Source: CAVTQY01 sp963736975
GTDB lineage: Bacteria > Pseudomonadota > Alphaproteobacteria > Acetobacterales > Acetobacteraceae
Length of the DNA stretch: 64,000 nucleotides
Direction: 5' to 3'
Assembly (NCBI GenBank): GCA_963736975.1
Contig: CAVTQY010000002.1
Span: 372,001 to 436,000, forward strand
The notes under the pieces are model-generated. The model saw only the letters and a program-made list of their open reading frames with translations. It was not told where the DNA came from and searched no databases. Below are positions 1-7,224 of this stretch, one piece after another. The position numbers were made by a program, and so were the translations under genes. How positions within the stretch are numbered: position 1 is the stretch's first letter; the number at the start of each line of letters is the position of its first letter.

Positions 1-473
1 CTGGCGCCGTATGCACCCCAATAGGCTTTCGGTGCGCGCGCCCGCGCCACGGTTACAAACACCGCTCGCCCGGCTGGCGCAGCCCGCAACAGCGCATCGC
101 AACTCCAAATCAGGCGCCATGCGGCGGTCGTGTTCACGGCCATTGCATCGGCCCATTCCTCGGCGGTGAGATGCGCCACCGGCGTCACCCGCCCGAGTGA
201 TCCGGCGCCGTGCACTAAAACATCCAGCCGTTGGAAGCGCTGATACAGGCTCGGGCCGATCGCATCGAGTTGCTCGGCTTGGTGCAGATCGACGGGCAGC
301 AGCGTCGCGGACCCGCCGGCCGCGCGGATCGCATCGTCGGTCTCTTCCAGCCCGCCGGGCGTACGTGCGGTTATCACCACATGGGCGCCCAGACGGGCGA
401 GCTCGATCGCCGCGGCGGCCCCGATCCCGCGGCTCGCCCCGGTGACCAGTGCCACACTGCCCTTAAGCCGCAT
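1..473 (-). CDS. SDR family NAD(P)-dependent oxidoreductase, 3' end beyond window
   Basis: Short-chain dehydrogenase whose C-terminus lies off the left edge. Reading the minus strand from ATG at 473 gives MRLKGSVALVTGASRGIG, with the TGxxxGIG cofactor loop near residues 11-18. An NxxG-like segment reads LVHGAG. The last visible residues, YWGAYGA, fit the catalytic YxxxK motif. The substrate cannot be told from sequence. It follows purF on the same strand with only a 51-bp palindromic element between them, so it is the distal gene of a cvpA-purF-SDR operon, an arrangement often seen in alphaproteobacteria. The start is fixed by the motif spacing; no clear ribosome site is visible because the element abuts the ATG. 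Confidence 0.85.
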   Translation of the reverse strand, partial: MRLKGSVALVTGASRGIGAAAAIELARLGAHVVITARTPGGLEETDDAIRAAGGSATLLPVDLHQAEQLDAIGPSLYQRFQRLDVLVHGAGSLGRVTPVAHLTAEEWADAMAVNTTAAWRLIWSCDALLRAAPAGRAVFVTVARARAPKAYWGAYGA

Positions 474-474
474 G

Positions 475-525
475 AGAGCGTGATGCACGCTTTCCGACGT
501 ATCCGCCTCCAGCGATCACGCTCTA
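475..525. repeat. 51-bp palindromic intergenic element, copy 1 (contains purF stop)
   Basis: A 51-bp element with terminal inverted repeats AGAGCGTGAT / ATCACGCTCT. It fills the whole gap between purF and the SDR gene. Its outer TAG (525-523 on the minus strand) is the purF stop codon. A second copy with 47 of 51 identical bases lies at 44870-44920, so this is a dispersed element and not a chance hairpin. Its transcript could fold, making attenuation or mRNA protection possible, but no function is shown. Confidence 0.8.
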
Positions 526-2022
526 ATGCGAGTCGAGGAGGCTGAGCTGGCGCTCGACGTTGTCGCCCTGATCGGGCCGGGGAATCGGATAATCGCCGGT
601 GAAACAAGCGTCGCAGTAATAGGGCCGCACCGGGTCGCGATCCTGCTTGCCGAGCGCGCGGTAGAGGCCGTCGAGCGAGATGAACGCCAGGCTGTCCGCG
701 CCGATCTGCTCGGCCATTTCGTCGAGGGAGTAGCACGCCGCCAGCAGCTGGCCGCGCTCTGGGGTATCGATGCCGTAGAAGCAGGAATGCGTGGTGGGCG
801 GCGAGGAGATGCGCATGTGCACCTCGCCGGCTCCCGCCTGGCGAACCATCTCGACGATCTTGCGGCTGGTGGTGCCGCGCACGATCGAATCATCTACCAG
901 CACGACGCGGCGGCCTTCGAGGATGGCGCGATTGGCGGAATGCTTGAGCTTCACGCCGAGGTTACGGATGTGCTCGGTCGGCTCGATAAAGGTGCGGCCG
1001 ACATAATGGTTGCGGATGATGCCCAGCTCGAAAGGAATGCCGCTTTCCACCGCATAACCCATGGCCGCCGGCACGCCGGAATCGGGCACCGGCACGATCA
1101 CGTCGGCCGGCACGCCTGACTCGCGGGCCAGCTCCGCGCCGATGCGTTTGCGCGCATCGTAAACCGGCATGCCCTCCATCACGGAGTCCGGGCGGGCAAA
1201 GTAGATATATTCGAACACGCAGAACCGCTCGCGAGCCCGGGTGAACGGCTTGATGCTACGCACGCCCTGATCGTTGATCACCACGACCTCGCCGGGCTCC
1301 ACGTCGCGCACGAACTCGGCGCCGACGATGTCGAGCGCGCAACTCTCGCTGGCCAGCACCCAACCGCCGGTGCCCTCGGAGCCGATCCGTCCCCCGTCGG
1401 CGGAGCCGACGATACGGCCAAGAATAAGCGGGCGGACGCCCAGCGGATCGCGCACGCCCAGCAGCGCTTCATTGGATAGCGCGACCAGCGAATAGGCGCC
1501 GACCACCTGCTTGATCGCGTCGATCAGCCGGTCCGCGACCGTGGAATAAAGGCTGATCGCGATCAGGTGGATGAACACCTCGGAATCGGTGGTGGACTGA
1601 AACAGGCAGCCGCGCCGCACCAGGGACCGGCGCAGGATATGCGCGTTGGTCAGGTTGCCGTTATGTGCCACCGCGAGGCCGCCGAACTCGAAATCGGCGT
1701 AGAGCGGCTGCACGTTGCGCAGGACCGTCGCGCCGGTCGTCGCATAACGGTTGTGGCCGATCGCGGACTGCCCCGGCAGGGAGGCGATCACCCGTGCATC
1801 GCCGAAATTGTCGCCGACCAGTCCCATGCCTTTGTGCGAGTGGAACCGCGCCCCGTCGAAACTGACGATCCCGCTCGCCTCCTGCCCGCGGTGCTGCAGG
1901 GCGTGCAGACCGAGTGCGGTCACTGCCGCCGCATCGGGCACGCTCCAGATGCCGAAGACGCCGCACTCCTCGTGCGGCTTGTCATCGGTCAAATCGTCCG
2001 GTTCAGGCGACGCGGGTGGCAT
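523..2022 (-). CDS. purF: Amidophosphoribosyltransferase PurF
   Basis: Catalyses the first committed step of purine synthesis, making phosphoribosylamine from PRPP and glutamine. The start at 2022 (MPPASPEPDD) has a strong AGGAG four bases upstream; a longer open frame upstream of it has no such signal. The Ntn-hydrolase nucleophile is Cys20 in EECGVFG, preceded by a probable propeptide. The PRPP loop reads VVLVDDSIVRGTTSRKIV in the C-terminal half. The 499 residues match the family. It begins 8 bp after the cvpA stop, so the two are co-transcribed. Its TAG stop is formed by the edge of a 51-bp palindromic repeat. Confidence 0.97.
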   Translation of the reverse strand: MPPASPEPDDLTDDKPHEECGVFGIWSVPDAAAVTALGLHALQHRGQEASGIVSFDGARFHSHKGMGLVGDNFGDARVIASLPGQSAIGHNRYATTGATVLRNVQPLYADFEFGGLAVAHNGNLTNAHILRRSLVRRGCLFQSTTDSEVFIHLIAISLYSTVADRLIDAIKQVVGAYSLVALSNEALLGVRDPLGVRPLILGRIVGSADGGRIGSEGTGGWVLASESCALDIVGAEFVRDVEPGEVVVINDQGVRSIKPFTRARERFCVFEYIYFARPDSVMEGMPVYDARKRIGAELARESGVPADVIVPVPDSGVPAAMGYAVESGIPFELGIIRNHYVGRTFIEPTEHIRNLGVKLKHSANRAILEGRRVVLVDDSIVRGTTSRKIVEMVRQAGAGEVHMRISSPPTTHSCFYGIDTPERGQLLAACYSLDEMAEQIGADSLAFISLDGLYRALGKQDRDPVRPYYCDACFTGDYPIPRPDQGDNVERQLSLLDSH

Positions 2023-2030
2023 ACGCTCTC

Positions 2031-2615
2031 CTATTCCCGGGCCGGAGGCTTGCCGAGTGCGCGCCCCTGCGGGGTGGCGCGCAGCAAAGCCTGTTCCGTA
2101 GTTGCCCGCCCTTCCGGTGGCGGATAGATCTGGGGCCGGTACCCGGCGGACAGCCATTTCACGCTCCACATCGCCCCGGCATAAGCGAGCGGCATGGCCC
2201 GCGCGTTCAGCACCGGCGCCGGCCAGCGGTCCACCGGAAGCACCATGCCGACCAATACATAGGCGACCACCACCAGCGCCGCACCCCGTGCAAGCCCGAA
2301 GAGCAGACCCAAGCTCCGGTCAAGCCCGCCCAGGGCCGAGCGCCGCACTGCCTTGCCGATCGCGTGGCAGATGAACAGCAACACGACCAGAGTGGCGACG
2401 AAGATCACGCCGAACGCGACCGGCTGCGCCAGCCCGGGTTGGTTGGCGAGCCAGTGGTCGAAGGTCGGCAGCACGCGCGGATTGGCCCAGACCGCCACCA
2501 CCACGGCGCCGATCCAGGCGCCGACCCCGAGCACCTCGCGCACGAAGCCGCGCATGAACGCCAGCAACCCGGAGATCGCGAGGATCGCCAGGATCACCAG
2601 ATCAACCCAGGTCAT
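2031..2615 (-). CDS. cvpA: CvpA family membrane protein
   Basis: A 194-residue inner-membrane protein of the colicin V production family. The start MTWVDLVILAILAISGLL at 2615 begins directly with the first transmembrane helix, as usual for the family; longer upstream frames would add a non-hydrophobic tail. At least four hydrophobic segments occupy residues 1-120, followed by a basic, soluble C-terminal tail. It lies 8 bp upstream of purF, the classical neighbour. Its precise role is unknown; in other bacteria it affects envelope and purine-linked phenotypes. Confidence 0.92.
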   Translation of the reverse strand: MTWVDLVILAILAISGLLAFMRGFVREVLGVGAWIGAVVVAVWANPRVLPTFDHWLANQPGLAQPVAFGVIFVATLVVLLFICHAIGKAVRRSALGGLDRSLGLLFGLARGAALVVVAYVLVGMVLPVDRWPAPVLNARAMPLAYAGAMWSVKWLSAGYRPQIYPPPEGRATTEQALLRATPQGRALGKPPARE

Positions 2616-2734
2616 CAACTCGCCGCGGCACGATGCATGGGGTTTATCGGAGGGAGGGGTGCGGGCCAATCCCCATTCGGGACATAGGCTATACCGCCCG
2701 GGCAGTGCTTTCCCTATTACCTTCGGAGGTTGCA

Positions 2735-3343
2735 ATGCCGGAACCCGAACGCATCGATCGGCATCGCACGGCACTCATCGCGTACGACGTCTGTCGGCGT
2801 GCGCTGACGCCGTCGGATCCCGCTCGAAGATCTGCAATGCGCCCGCTGCTCGATGCGTGGGTGCGGATGATCGCGCTCGCACGGGCGGCTGGTGTGCCGG
2901 TGATCTACACGACGCCGGTCAGCCGCGCCGATGGCGCCGATGTCGTCATGCTGCCGACCGATCTATCGGCGGAGACCGGTGTGCCGCCGCTGACGAACGC
3001 GATCGAGGGGACCGCCGAGGCCGGTTTCCCCGAGGAGATTGCGCCTCGGGTTGAGGATTACGTCTTTCTCAAGCGTCGGCCGAGTGCCTTCTATGGGACG
3101 GGCGTTGCCGAGCTACTGCAAATGCTGCGGCGCAACACCCTTATCATCGGCGGTGGCGCCACCAACCGTGGCGTCGAGACGAGTGTCCGCGAGGCTTTCA
3201 ATCTCGACGTTGCGTGTGTCGTCGTGCGCGAGTGCTGCTGGGGCAGTGACGCGGACGCTCATGCGTATAGTCTGGACAAGGCGATGAAGATGTACGCTCG
3301 CATCCGGCGGCTGGAGCAAGTCGCGGAGATGCTGGGGGAGTGA
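2735..3343 (+). CDS. Isochorismatase-like hydrolase lacking the usual catalytic Cys
   Basis: A 202-residue member of the isochorismatase/cysteine-hydrolase fold. The start at 2735 has GGAGG seven bases upstream. Conserved points are Asp18 (LIAYDVC), Lys113 (VFLKRRPS) and the loop GGGATNRGVETSVREA. In amidase-type members that loop carries a nucleophilic Cys; here Gly146 takes its place, as in true isochorismatases such as EntB. The reaction is therefore probably not thiol amidase chemistry, and the substrate is unknown. A decayed copy of its C-terminal third lies at 4096-4286. It is divergent from cvpA and starts the accessory stretch. Confidence 0.82.
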   Translation: MPEPERIDRHRTALIAYDVCRRALTPSDPARRSAMRPLLDAWVRMIALARAAGVPVIYTTPVSRADGADVVMLPTDLSAETGVPPLTNAIEGTAEAGFPEEIAPRVEDYVFLKRRPSAFYGTGVAELLQMLRRNTLIIGGGATNRGVETSVREAFNLDVACVVVRECCWGSDADAHAYSLDKAMKMYARIRRLEQVAEMLGE

Positions 3344-3514
3344 GATGGCTGCTGGCCGAGGGCGGCAGTGCGGCGACAAACAGCGGCGGCCCGCGCCCAT
3401 CATGGGGCGGCATAGGGTTAAGCAGTGGCCCTGCTCCTGATCCGATCCTGATTAACGACGTCTCAGCACGCGTGTGCTTCCCCTGGGGCGGCATCCCGAA
3501 GCGGAACCGCGCCA
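3344..3514 (+). other. Gap with a short echo of the isochorismatase gene
   Basis: No gene is supported here. Bases 3359-3388 would encode GGSAATNSGG, resembling both the GGGATNRGV loop of the gene just upstream and the start of the relic at 4096 (GSAATYSG). This suggests the partial duplicate began here and was later split by the DUF4160/DUF2442 segment. The match is short and could be chance. Confidence 0.3.
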
Positions 3515-3536
3515 ATGCCGACGTTGAGCACGTTCT

Positions 3537-3776
3537 ATGGTATCGGTGATTCAGATGTTCTGGCAGGAACATCCGCCGCCGCACTTCCACGCCTTGTACG
3601 CGGAGCACGAGGCATTGATTGACATTCAGACGCTTGACGTCATCGAGGGAAGCCTGCCCCGCCGTACGCTTACTCTTGTGCGTGAGTGGGCGCGCGTACA
3701 TCGTGCTGAACTGATGGAGGACTGGAATCTATGCCGGCAGAGGCAGCCGCCCAAGACGATCGAGCCGCTTCGGTAA
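3537..3776 (+). CDS. DUF4160 domain protein, N-terminus frameshifted
   Basis: A small protein with the DUF4160 core: hydrophobic strand VIQMFWQEH followed by the invariant PPPHFHALY near residue 16. DUF4160 proteins normally begin like MPTxSxFYGI. That sequence is present just upstream at 3515 (MPTLSTFYGI) but in another frame; one extra base in the run ATCGGTG (about 3541-3546) separates the two. The native gene probably began at 3515, and the ATG at 3537 is a fallback. It overlaps the next gene, DUF2442, by 46 bp; these two families are commonly paired, sometimes listed near toxin-antitoxin modules. Function unknown. Confidence 0.65.
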   Translation: MVSVIQMFWQEHPPPHFHALYAEHEALIDIQTLDVIEGSLPRRTLTLVREWARVHRAELMEDWNLCRQRQPPKTIEPLR

Positions 3777-4063
3777 CACCAACCATACGTCCGACTGCTC
3801 CGTGGCGGGTGCAGGAGGTGAAGGCGCTACCAGACGACCGCCTGTTCGTGCGGTTCATCGATGGGCTCAGGGGCATTGTCGATCTTTCCGCGCTCATTGC
3901 GTCGCCGAACGCGGGGGTATTCGCGCGCCTGCAGGACCGGAGCTTGTTCGAGCAGGTTCGGGTAGAAATGGGGGCCGTCGTCTGGCCCGGCGACCTGGAT
4001 CTTGCCCCCGACGCGATGCACGCCGCGATCAAGAAACACGGGGAGTGGAGGATTGCTCCCTAG
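3731..4063 (+). CDS. DUF2442 domain protein
   Basis: A 110-residue protein. The DUF2442 core runs from about residue 26 (VQEVKALPDDRLFVRFIDG) to the end, including the typical GxxxxVDLS turn and a C-terminal WPGDLDLAPDAMHAAI segment. The first 25 residues are not conserved-looking and may be non-native. It overlaps the 3' end of the DUF4160 gene in another frame, the usual arrangement of this pair. No enzymatic motif is visible. A role as a small regulatory or antitoxin-like partner is only a guess from the pairing. Confidence 0.78.
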   Translation: MPAEAAAQDDRAASVTPTIRPTAPWRVQEVKALPDDRLFVRFIDGLRGIVDLSALIASPNAGVFARLQDRSLFEQVRVEMGAVVWPGDLDLAPDAMHAAIKKHGEWRIAP

Positions 4064-4095
4064 TTAGCCGAGGTTGCGGCGCGGCCCCGTCATCT

Positions 4096-4286
4096 GGCAG
4101 CGCCGCCACCTATAGCGGTGTCGAGACGAGCGTGTGCGAGGCGTGCAATCTCGACATTGCGTCTGTCGCCGTGAGCGATTTATGTTGCAGAGGCCACACG
4201 AACTACACCTACGGCCCCGACGAGGCGATGAAGACGCACGCGCGCATCCGGCGCCTGGACCAGGCCGCGGCGTGCTGGGGGAATGA
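4096..4286 (+). pseudogene. Relic of isochorismatase-like gene (C-terminal third)
   Basis: Translated in frame, this reads GSAATYSGVETSVCEACNLD and continues through DEAMKTHARIRRLDQAA. It aligns colinearly with the C-terminal loop and helix of the intact gene at 2735-3343 (GGATNRGVETSVREAFNLD ... KAMKMYARIRRLEQVAEM). A one-base deletion near 4272 shifts the frame, yet the original terminal codons and TGA (4284-4286) remain recognisable. The 5' two thirds of the gene are absent. It is a broken tandem duplicate with many substitutions. Confidence 0.75.
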
Positions 4287-4319
4287 GGGTGCTGCTGATT
4301 GGTACAACGACTCGAGCCG

Positions 4320-4415
4320 CCAAGGTCGACCCCAAACGGTTCAATGCGCGCCGTCGGTTTTCGACCGTCCCCACCGTGATACACCATCAGCTCCGCCCGC
4401 GGTGCCAACGCGGCC
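4320..4415 (-). pseudogene. Probable relic of alpha/beta hydrolase C-terminus
   Basis: On the minus strand this reads MAALAPRAELMVY followed by a degraded stretch with KPTARIEPF. It resembles the C-terminal segment of the intact hydrolase at 11404-12165 (MDVAALAPRAEVTAY ... ELKAKTIEQVREF) and the longer relic at 6927-7139. Only about 30 residues can be aligned, so the call rests on the ALAPRAE block and its context. Confidence 0.45.
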
Positions 4416-4583
4416 ATATCCGACCAGGACCATCGACATCGAAACTGTTGGACATTTGGGGATATCGGCCGAAAAATGTCGGTGCGTGCGGCCGCCGCGC
4501 GGCAATCAGCGGCCGCGCTTGACGGGCGCCGCGAATGTCGGCCCTGCCCGGCCGGCTGCTTCGAGAACGGCGCAGGAGGCGAT

Positions 4584-6238
4584 ATGGATTATCCTTACGA
4601 CCTCGGCCCTTATTCCCGGACGGTGACCACGGCCTCGGCGGACGCCCAGCGCTGGTTCGACCGCGGCCTCAACTGGTGCTTCGGTTACCACCATGAGGAG
4701 GCGATCGCCTGCTTCCAGAAGGCGCTTGAGGCCGACCCGAACTGCGCCATGGCGCACTGGGGCATCGGCTACGCGGCCGGGCCGAACTACAACTTCCCCT
4801 GGGAACTGATGGACCCCGCGGGTAAGGCGGTGGCACTCGCGCGCGCCCACTCTGCCGCCTGCGCAGCCCTCGCGCTGGCCGGAGGTGCCACCGCGCCGGA
4901 ACGGGCGCTGATCGGGGCGTTGACCACCCGCTATCCACAGCGCGACCCCATCGAAGACCAGTCGCCCTGGAACGACGCCTTCGCCGATGCCATGCGCCAC
5001 GCACACCAAGCGTATCCAGACGACCTCGACTTACGCGCCATATTTGTTGAAGCGATCCTCAATCGTACGCCCTGGCTCATGTGGGACCTGCGTACCGGCG
5101 AGCCCGCGCCCGGCGCCGGCACGCTGGAAGCGCGCGAGGTGCTCGAGTGCGCCTTCCGCGATCTGCCCGGGGCGATGGACCACCCCGGTCTTCTGCACCT
5201 GCATGTGCACCTGATGGAAATGTCACCGCATCCGGAGGTTGCGTTGGTAACGGGTGACCGACTGCGCGAGATGAGCCCGGACATGGGCCACCTGGTTCAC
5301 ATGCCCACGCACATCGACATTCAGTGCGGCTACTATCGCGACGCGATGCACTGGAATCATAAAGCGATCGTTGCGGACCGCAAGTTCTATGACCTCGCCG
5401 GGCCGATGAATTTCTATTCGGGTACCGGATACATAATTACCATTTCGCCGCTTACGGGGCTATGTTCCTCGGCCAGTACGCGCCGGCGATCGCGGCCGTT
5501 GACGAGCTGATCGCGACCATGCCGGAAGCGTTTCTGCGCATTCCTTCACCGCCCATGGCGGATTTTTTCGAAGGATACGTTTCCATCAGGCAGCACGTGC
5601 TGGTGCGCTTCGGCAAATGGCGCGAGATCATCGCGCAGGAGTTGCCGGCCGATCGCGAGCTGTTTTGCAACACCGTGGCGATGATGCACTACGCCAAGGG
5701 CGTCGCCCACGCCGCGCTGGGGGAGGTGCAAGCAGCGGAGGCGGAACAGGCGCTGTTCAGGGACGCCGCGAAACGCGTCCCGAAGTCGCGGCAAATCCAC
5801 AACGTGTCCTGCGTGCAGCTTCTGGCTGTGGCCGAGGAGATGCTGGCGGGCGAGATCGCGTATCGGCGAGGCGAGCACGATGCGGCGTTCGCGCGTCTCC
5901 GCGCTGCCGTTTCGCTGGAGGATGATCTGCCGTACGACGAGCCGTGGGGGTGGATGCAGCCGGTCCGCCACGCGCTGGGTGCGCTGCTGCTGGAGCAGGG
6001 CCGCCCGGCGGAAGCCGAGGTGGTGTATCGCGAGGATCTTGGGCTTGGGGGCGCGTTGCCTCGGGCGCAGATCCACCCCGACAATCTGTGGGCTCTGCGC
6101 GGGCTGCTCGATTGCCTCGAGCGGCGGGGCGAGACGGCGGAGGCCGCACTTATTCGCCAGCGGGTGAAGTTCGCGGCGGCGCGTGCAGATTTGCCGGTAT
6201 GGGTGTCCTGTTTCTGTGCCGGCGGCATGGCGGCCTGA
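4584..6238 (+). pseudogene. Tetratricopeptide-repeat protein, split by a frameshift
   Basis: A gene of about 550 codons encoding a soluble TPR-rich protein. The start at 4584 (MDYPYDLGPYSR) has a perfect AGGAGG upstream. The first part (to about 5420) carries WFDRGLNWCFGYHHEEAIACF and HMPTHIDIQCGYY, typical of a family of large bacterial TPR proteins. After SYFYS-like sequence the frame is lost in the G-run at 5420-5422. Adding one G would join it directly to GYRIHNYHFAAYGAMFLG and read on to TGA at 6238. The downstream half (PAIAAVDELIATMPEAF, later TPRs) is otherwise intact. This is either a young pseudogene or a one-base sequencing error. Function unknown. Confidence 0.8.
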
Positions 6239-6253
6239 GTTCGAGCCGGATTT

Positions 6254-6592
6254 TCAGATCGTAATGAAGCTCTCGAGCTTGGCGCGAACCTGCCGGGCCA
6301 CTTCCGGGCTCACCGAACTACCAGCATAACGGATCGGCCTTGCCATTGTTCGATGCTGCGCACATGGCTGGTCAGAATTTCTCCCACGACCGGCAATCCG
6401 GGCGGCAGGACGACGCTGGTCGGAAATGGCCGTATGCGGGACGTAATCGGACACACCACCGAAAGCCCTGTATTCGCGCTGAACGCCGCGTCGGAGATGA
6501 CCAGCGCTGGCCGTCGTCCGGCTTGCTCGCGTCCCTTCGTGGGGTCGAAATCGGTCCAGATCAGGTCCCCCGCCCGCTGGCATATAGCTCAT
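6254..6592 (-). pseudogene. mazF: MazF/PemK-type toxin, broken by frameshifts
   Basis: Reading the minus strand from ATG at 6592, MSYMP is in one frame. The body RAGDLIWTDFDPTKGREQ, RRPALVIS, VVCPITSRIRPFPTSVV and VVGEILTSHVRSIEQWQGRS lies in the next frame. The C-terminus SVSPEVARQVRAKLESFI returns to the first frame. Together they cover a whole MazF-type endoribonuclease, so at least two indels separate the parts and no full toxin can be made. Its ATG overlaps the mazE stop codon (ATGA), the standard antitoxin-toxin order. Confidence 0.8.
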
Positions 6593-6846
6593 TCGGGAAC
6601 AATCTCGCGGCCAATATCCGGTCCCCAGTCGTAGGCTCCGGCATATTCGGCTCGCCAATCTTCGGGCGACTTACCGCGAAACAGCTCCGCGAGCGATATT
6701 CGCCTCTCGCTCGGGCGAATGACGACTGCCCCATCCCGCGCCTCGATATCGACCCGTTCGCCATCGCGAAGCCTGACTGCATCGGCGATCTCCGCCGGCA
6801 GGCGCACCGCCAGGTTATTGCCCCATCTGCCGACCGTAACCTGCAT
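6589..6846 (-). CDS. mazE: MazE-type AbrB-fold antitoxin
   Basis: An 85-residue antitoxin starting at MQVTVGRWGNNLAVRLP (6846). The N-terminal 45 residues form the swapped-hairpin AbrB/MazE DNA-binding motif (GNNLAVRLPAEI ... RLRDGERVDIE). The acidic, tryptophan-bearing C-terminus (SPEDWRAEYAGAYDWG) would wrap the toxin. It overlaps the downstream mazF by four bases. The antitoxin is intact while the toxin frame is destroyed, so it may persist as a stand-alone DNA-binding or anti-addiction protein. Confidence 0.85.
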   Translation of the reverse strand: MQVTVGRWGNNLAVRLPAEIADAVRLRDGERVDIEARDGAVVIRPSERRISLAELFRGKSPEDWRAEYAGAYDWGPDIGREIVPE

Positions 6847-6926
6847 CGAGCGCTCCAATGGATGGTCTGAGAATATCTGTGGCGCGGACGGCAACAGGCA
6901 AGGCCTACCCACCGGCACCCGCTTCC

Positions 6927-7139
6927 TCAAAACCCCCGCACCTGCTCAATCGTCCGCGCCTTCAGCTCTGGCGGCTCCTTCCACGGAAACACCGTTACCT
7001 CCGCCCGCGGCGCCAATGCCGCCACATCGGTCGATGCCTGCAACGGATGCGCTGGCGTATCGTCCGGCATTACCAGCACCGGCGTCTGGCAACCCCGCAC
7101 GAACTCCCGCGACACGCCGCGGGGATTGATTGCACACAC
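6927..7139 (-). pseudogene. Relic of alpha/beta hydrolase C-terminal domain
   Basis: About 70 residues (VSREFVRGCQTPVLVMPDD ... TDVAALAPRAEVTVFPW ... ARTIEQVRGF) match the last third of the hydrolase at 11404-12165 almost residue for residue. The N-terminal two thirds, including the nucleophile elbow, are absent. At its 3' end a missing T in the run near 6929 creates a stop, and the original frame (LRKRVPVGR) continues behind it. It is a truncated paralogue in the same orientation as the intact gene. Confidence 0.75.
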
Positions 7140-7224
7140 GAGCCGAGCGCCCGAAGCGCCACAGGATTATCTCGCAGGCATTGCGATCTGGTGTAGGATG
7201 CGCCGATCGGGGGGATAGAACTGC

